Assembly: GCA_028023455.1 (NCBI GenBank)
Contig: JAQFVV010006199.1
Span: forward strand, 4,476,972 to 4,540,971
Direction: 5' to 3'
Length of the DNA: 64,000 nucleotides
DNA from: Epiperipatus broadwayi
Taxonomy: Eukaryota > Onychophora > Udeonychophora > Euonychophora > Peripatidae
The position numbers were made by a program, and so were the translations under genes. How positions within the stretch are numbered: the stretch's first letter is position 1; the number at the start of each line of letters is the position of its first letter. Below are positions 58,075 through 64,000 of this stretch, in pieces. The notes under the pieces are model-generated. The model had not been told where the DNA came from and searched no databases. It saw only the letters and a program-made list of their open reading frames with translations.

Positions 58075-60410
58075 TCTGCTTAAAGAATTAATAATATCAA
58101 CAATAAATAGTTAAGTTTAGATATTTTTAATATTGGCTATTAAAATAATTTATAATCTTAAAATTTCCAAAAGTTCATTTTATTCCAGTAGAATATATCA
58201 CTATTTCATTTTTTGATGGCAATTATATATTGAATTTATTAATTTATTTAAATTTTTTGAGCTAAAAAATATCAATCATCAATTTAAAAGAAAGAATGGA
58301 AAAAATGTGTTGAATATAGGGGATGCCAATGTGAATAATAGAGTGTTCTTATTGAAGAAATATTAATAATGTTTTCAACTCACATTTCTAGATGGTTCAC
58401 TATATATAGTTCAGCATTGCATGTGTGTTGATTCTTTTTTTCCAGCAACAAATTTGATAGTTCAAAAGAAATTTCTATTAAATGTTAATATTTAGTTATA
58501 ATTGAATAATATCTTATTACCCTTACATGTATACATATTCTTGCGTTTGTGTTGAACATATTAATATATAAATATATATTAGACGTCAGACATAGAGGGG
58601 AGAAAGACAATGTTGTAATAAATTATACATACATTATTTTGTTTTCCATTAAGTGAGGAACTTTTAAAAGATTTTAGCTATATTTTTTACTTTTCAAAGA
58701 TAACTTTATTCTAATTATTTTTGTTAATTAAAAATGTTATTAATGTGTATTCATTATTAGCAAATATTATTCAAAATCACGTGATCAACTTTTAAAATCA
58801 TTTAAAGCCCTGATAACCCTTTATATGAAATTTAAATAAAATTCAATACATAGGTCAATTTATATATATATAATTTGCTTTTAAAAAGCTATTCTTATAG
58901 TAACAGTGAAATAGAACAATAAAATATGATAAAGATGATAGACAATTCACATATCCATTACTAAATATATATAATATTATAGAATTTGTTTATAGAGAAA
59001 TAGAAAAAATATTATTTTTATAGCTTTGTTTCTAAAAAATTATAATCTTAAAGATATTGTCAGTGCAGTATTATTATATATTTTAAAATATGTTCGTTTA
59101 ATTTTTTTAGTTTGTTATTGTTATTTTGAAGGAAGACAGAGGATATATGTGAGGAAAAAGATATATTTCATTAGGAAAGCTGTAGCCTGTCTTCCTGCTT
59201 TTTCTGGCAGGCATGACAATTGTTTGAAACTAAGATTTTTAAGTAAAATTCATCCATATAGAATTTTTTTTTCTATTTCAGTATTAAAATCCCTTATTTA
59301 AACTGCTCTAATGCATGATGGGATTGATTTACTAATGTCATGGCGAGTGTTGGGCAGACGACGTTATGCTACACGCTAGTGTAAAAAATTTTTCATTCTG
59401 TTTGCAAACCAGAATTATAAAATTAGTTTCTATAGCAACTGATTGGATTGATAGTGTCATAATTTGTAAGTCATTGTTTTTTATTTTACAATCTAGTTTT
59501 TTTGTTTTTTTTATATAATGTTGGTTTTATAGTTATAAAATATATCATTAAGTATATTAATTAAATTCTTTTTTTTTTTTTTTGGTTTATAAATCGTAAC
59601 ATTTGCCAGTTTTAATTACAAATTTTCATTGATAAAATTTTTGATCAAAAAAATTAATGTGCCTTTTAAATGTTAAATGGTAATTATTTTTTAATGATTA
59701 AAGTATTTTCTTTTTTCCGAAAAGGAATTCAATATTGATGTTTATTACAATTTTATCTTATAATGAAGATTTATTCTTTTAGCAACTTTTTTGCTTTCAT
59801 TTGACTTTTAACTTTCTTATTAAACTTATTTTATTTCAAAATACGTACATTTAGACGTAGATATACACTTTATATGTATGTGCATATATATATCTGTAAT
59901 TATATCTAGACTTATATCCCAATTCGCGTAAATACATGCAGACTTAATGCGCATGAATTTTAGAAATTTTAATGCATATTTTGCAATTAAATATAGATGA
60001 AAATTTAGACACATCTAATAATTAGTTACAAGGTGAAATAACATACGTTGTTAAAATAATTAATAATACATAAATTGTTTATGTCTTATAGCATTATTTA
60101 CAATAGCAATAAACAATAATAGCACAAGAATAAAATATTCAAATCATATGAAACAAATGCTAGACACAATTTTCTGTCATAAATTAATTGTGAATATAAA
60201 CAATTTCTCACCTAATAAGTATATTAAGATGCTATATCAGAATATTATTATAGCTTTATATATATATATTAATTAGCTATTTCTGTTGAATATTCGAATA
60301 CTTTTTTATATATAATTTAGAAATAATTTTTTTGTTAAATTAAATATCGTTTAATAATGTCTTATAACTTAAAAAATATTCACCCACAAATACACGTAAA
60401 CATATTGTAT
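58075..60410. other. AT-rich sequence without recognised genes
   Basis: A 91-codon frame at 59026-59301 has no family I recognise. The stretch 59300-59395 is less AT-rich (catggcgagtgttgggcaga) and unassigned. Confidence 0.45.
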
Positions 60411-60414
60411 ATAA

Positions 60415-60495
60415 GAAGTACTTCATTGTGTAGTGGTTAGCACATCTGTTTCCACATCCACGATGAGTTTATACTCCAGTGAGAAAAACTTGAAC
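60415..60495 (+). repeat. tRNA-like SINE remnant
   Basis: 'tgtagtggttagcacatctg' is a strong tRNA D arm (A box) of the valine/glutamate type. The B box has decayed to 'gagtttatactcc'. A T-rich stretch follows. No target duplication was found. Confidence 0.5.
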
Positions 60496-60499
60496 ATTT

Positions 60500-63400
60500 C
60501 TTTTTTTCAGATTACACACTAGCTTAGGCTTTTTTTTCAGATAGTTATCCATAGGCAATTTCAGATAATCATTCAGTTATTGATAATAAAAGTGTATCTA
60601 GCTATTCATACCAAAATGCAAAAACAATGGAGGAAAATAATCTAAACTCTCATCACCTTAGGGCTATCAATACTGATGTACTATGTCTCTTTTTCATTCA
60701 TTCTTTCTAGAGATCTATGTAAAAGTCTTTATGCCATAGTAAGTTATTTCATAGCTGCTTTATTGTTTTTAATTATGTATAGTGCAGTAAGCAATCTCAA
60801 GTCACTATTCAATAAGATCTAATCATGATTTTTTTTATATAACTTTAAAAGTCTTAACTTATCAAAGAACTCTAGCAATTACAAATATGTCATTATTTCT
60901 TGATTTCAAATCATTTCTTTTTCAAAATTAAAAGCTATTATTATACTGATTTCAAAACTTGAAATCTCAATACACTGACTTCATAATTAACTGACTGAAA
61001 AATCATTTTTTAATCAATAAACTAATCGATAGAAAATAAATTTCTTATATAGATAAAGCTATTAATAATGCTTCAAATTCTTTCACTGCTGGTTATAGTT
61101 ATAATATAGTTTTGGATTTGGGGTAATTTTGAGTATCTAATTTGTATGTCCCGAATAAATATCTATGAAAAAATATGATGTTATGTATGATAAGTAAAGA
61201 TAAATAAAAACGTCTTTGTTGATGAATCTGAACATTAATCTTTGCAGTTTTACTGATAGAAAGTTTTACTATATAATCTTTGCAATCTAGATTTTGTGCT
61301 GTCAGATTACCATGTTTTCATCTTTTAAAATTTATCTGATCAAGACAGTATTTCGTATCGCTGAACATATATATTGTCAACAGATTTTTAATTAGCCTGA
61401 ACGTTTTTTTTTTTTCTCAAATTTTAATGAAAACTGTTATCAGCAATGGATTTGTAGAATACCAGCACCAACTAATACAAATAATATACATTTATATATG
61501 CATTTAATTTTAATATTTTAATCCATAACTTATGATTAATTGCAGATATAAATTGAATGGTACATTTATATAGTTAAATTTTATAGATTAAATATACTGG
61601 TGAAAAAGATTATTTACTTTATTTTTTTATGTCTCTTCACAAGTAAGTTTATTTTTCTTCCCCAAAACAGATAAAAATAATTAGGCAATAGAGATAGCTT
61701 TTTTTCTTTATCCCTCTTTTATTCTAGTATCTTAAAATTTATAGTTACAGTATTAATTTATATATATATATGTATGTGTGTAAATTTATCAGTTACACAA
61801 AGAATATTAATAAATCTGTTTTAAGATTAATTGATTTTTTACTGATTTCAATGCAAGTAATTTTGAGTATTATTTCTCAAAAAACTGAGTAGGTCACGCT
61901 AAAACTGTAAGCCCTTAAAAAAATATGTTTCAGATTAATTATAAAATAGAAAACAGAAATATTCCTAAAGCATGCAGATAGCATTAATATCACTTTACAA
62001 GTAACATCTTTGCTATGTGGTATTCGTTAGTATATTTCTCTAAAAAGTACAAATATTTCTTAGACAGATATTACCGAAAGCAATGTGAAAATTCAAAGCA
62101 TAATGATATCAATAATTAACACAAAATTAAATATATAAGCATTAACAAATTAATTTTAGGTTTTTATCTTCACCTAATGTGTTTTTGTTATATATAATTA
62201 ACTTTACTGATTTTTTTTTTTTTTAACAAAAAAAACCTTTGTTTTCTTTTCATTGTAGAAATTGCTTTGGTACTTACATGTTGCACAAAGAAATACTGTA
62301 TTAAGATCGAACTAAACACATTCACAATATTCTAACAAGGAAATGAATTAATTTTATAAGTGAATTTTAGATAATATTCTGATGTGGAAAAAATTATTTA
62401 TCAAAATGTTGGTTTTGCTGCTAATTTATGGCTAAACTATATCGGTGTTTCATTTAGGATTGTCAAAAGAGAGTAGCCAGTCATAATGGGATGTGTTTTG
62501 ATGTAAGAAAGTTCAGTACACAGCCATGATGCTAAGAAATGAAGCTTTGTAAATGGACAGAATTGCATGTTAAATAAATATATGTATATTAATTTTTTTT
62601 TGGTTACCAATTGGAATAAATTTAGATTATTAAAAGTTTCTTTGTTGAAAGATAATGTTGCACACAAAACATAAATATGTGTTTGTTTCATTTCCACTAA
62701 GTTATGTTATAGGTGGTCATTTTTTAAAATAAAAAAAGCCTTTATAAGTTTAAATAGTGAAAGACAATTTTTCACCAAAAATGTAACAGCATGTCAGTAT
62801 CATTTTTTCAAACAAATATGGTAGGACTTATATATATGTGAAATCTCATTGCCAGACTAATATATAAATATCTTTGCTTTTAACAACTTTTAGTCTAGCT
62901 CAACTATATTTTGGAAAAATTGTTTAATAAAAAAGAAAACTTATTTTACTCTTGTTTTAATCTATAAAAATTAACTTATTAAATGAAAAAAAAATTTAAC
63001 AGCATTTGATTCATTCAATAATATTATACTCTAGAATTGGAAAAGATAAACTTTCACTATAAATAATCTAAATATTTACTATAATATTTAATACATTTGC
63101 TAATTGATTTCTGATTGTTTTGTCCTTATGCAGATAGAAAGTTATTCTATAACCAATAATATATCTTTCCAAAAATCCTTACATTATGATTCTATTGAAG
63201 TTAATAATCTGAAAATTTCAAACATACTAAAGTAATGAATAAAACTAGATACCTGTCTAGTACATATATATAATATTATTTAAATATATACAATATAGTC
63301 CACTGTAACTATTTATGGTCATATGACAATCTTGGGCAATATGTAGTAGTGACCTCTATTAGTAAATCACTGAAGAGGCAAATACAAGAATAGAATATAA

Positions 63401-63970
63401 AAACCAAAAATTTTTTGATAATTTATACAGAATTCAATATAATAATGACCTCTTTTTTTATTATTTTAAAATCCATAATGCTTAAAGTTAGTAAAATTAT
63501 TTACCAAATAATGATATTATAAAATCCATGACAGAATTTTAGATAAATAGATTTTGCAGTGTTTATACTCTTAGGTCCAGCTTTCATCTTGCTTTGTAAC
63601 CCCAACACTTTGAAAATTCATATTCTTTAAAGTTTGAACCCAAAACTATTTACTTGTTTAAATGTTTAAGTCTAATATTAAATCAATTATTTATCTTGTT
63701 GATATCAGTTAAAAATTCACTACTTGTATGTTTGACATTTTGCAAAAAAAAAATGTAAAAAACAATAACTTTTTTAAATTTCTTCTTGTTTTATATTTGA
63801 CCCAGTCATAACATCTTTCTTCTAACTTTAGAAGTCATGATGTAAACAATTAATAAAAGAATTTGAATATTAAATGATTATACATCCAGATTCCTAAGTC
63901 TAGTTTTAATAGATTTAATATAACAAAAATTAATACATTATACATGCTTAAACCTGTATTTATATATGTA
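60500..63970. other. AT-rich sequence without recognised features
   Basis: No gene, element or structured RNA is supported. The 86-codon minus frame at 62437-62697 has no visible domain. Confidence 0.55.
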
Positions 63971-63974
63971 ATAT

Positions 63975-64000
63975 AAGCAGGATTCGAACTCAGACTTTCA
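63975..64000 (-). repeat. Family A unit cut by the window edge
   Basis: The final bases (gattcgaactcagactttca) match the outer end of family A units at 446 and 9170, so another copy begins here. Confidence 0.55.

Overview
The window looks like intergenic DNA from an AT-rich animal genome. By eye roughly three quarters of bases are A or T, and GATA/GACA and TA microsatellites are long. I found no convincing host gene, no CRISPR array, no bacterial operon structure and no intact cellular tRNA or rRNA gene. The phylum cannot be fixed from the sequence. Penelope-like elements (PLEs) with a GIY-YIG domain, RTE-type LINEs, tRNA-derived SINEs, a Charlie-like hAT fragment and hammerhead-ribozyme repeats together indicate a metazoan.

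Almost everything recognisable is a mobile element or its remains. The best preserved is a pair of PLE copies at 11.23-14.66 kb, encoding reverse transcriptase (RT) and GIY-YIG endonuclease. The two copies lie head to head as a near-perfect 3.4 kb palindrome. Each is cut at the same 5' point and each carries a different frameshift. Other PLE lineages survive as fragments at 5.6-7.0 kb (a second palindrome, with a tRNA-like module), 23.2-24.0 kb, 32.0-32.8 kb, 36.1-36.7 kb and 8.8-9.1 kb. A decayed RTE-like LINE lies at about 17.9-21.85 kb, with 3' scraps at 24.35 and 28.3 kb. A 494 bp hAT miniature with a perfect 8 bp target duplication lies at 57.57-58.06 kb. A compact element with direct terminal repeats sits at 9.63-10.04 kb.

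The most interesting signal is a set of non-coding repeat families (here called A, B, D and E) that carry type I hammerhead ribozyme (HHR) cores with very short stem III. They occur near 0.5-2.6, 9.2-10.2, 24.8-25.8, 35.6-38.0, 38.8, 47.1 and 56.1 kb. Families D and E form tandem monomers of about 364 and 444-451 bp, the layout described for retrozymes and for PLE terminal repeats. Two more tandem families of about 361 bp, F and G (40.8-41.8 and 46.0-46.9 kb), have the same layout but no ribozyme I could recognise. The 3' end of the palindromic PLE has a related hammerhead-like core whose first box contains the ORF stop codon. A plausible reading, which is inference, is that autonomous PLEs supply RT and endonuclease while the ribozyme repeats are non-autonomous passengers.

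A second pattern runs across the window. Nearly all these insertions (A, B, C, D, E, H and the PLE fragments at 6.3, 12.9 and 36.4 kb) are inverted pairs whose 5' ends meet at the centre and whose 3' ends point outward. This suggests one shared way of making head-to-head copies. The rest is AT-rich sequence with simple repeats and hairpins, and I could assign no function to it.
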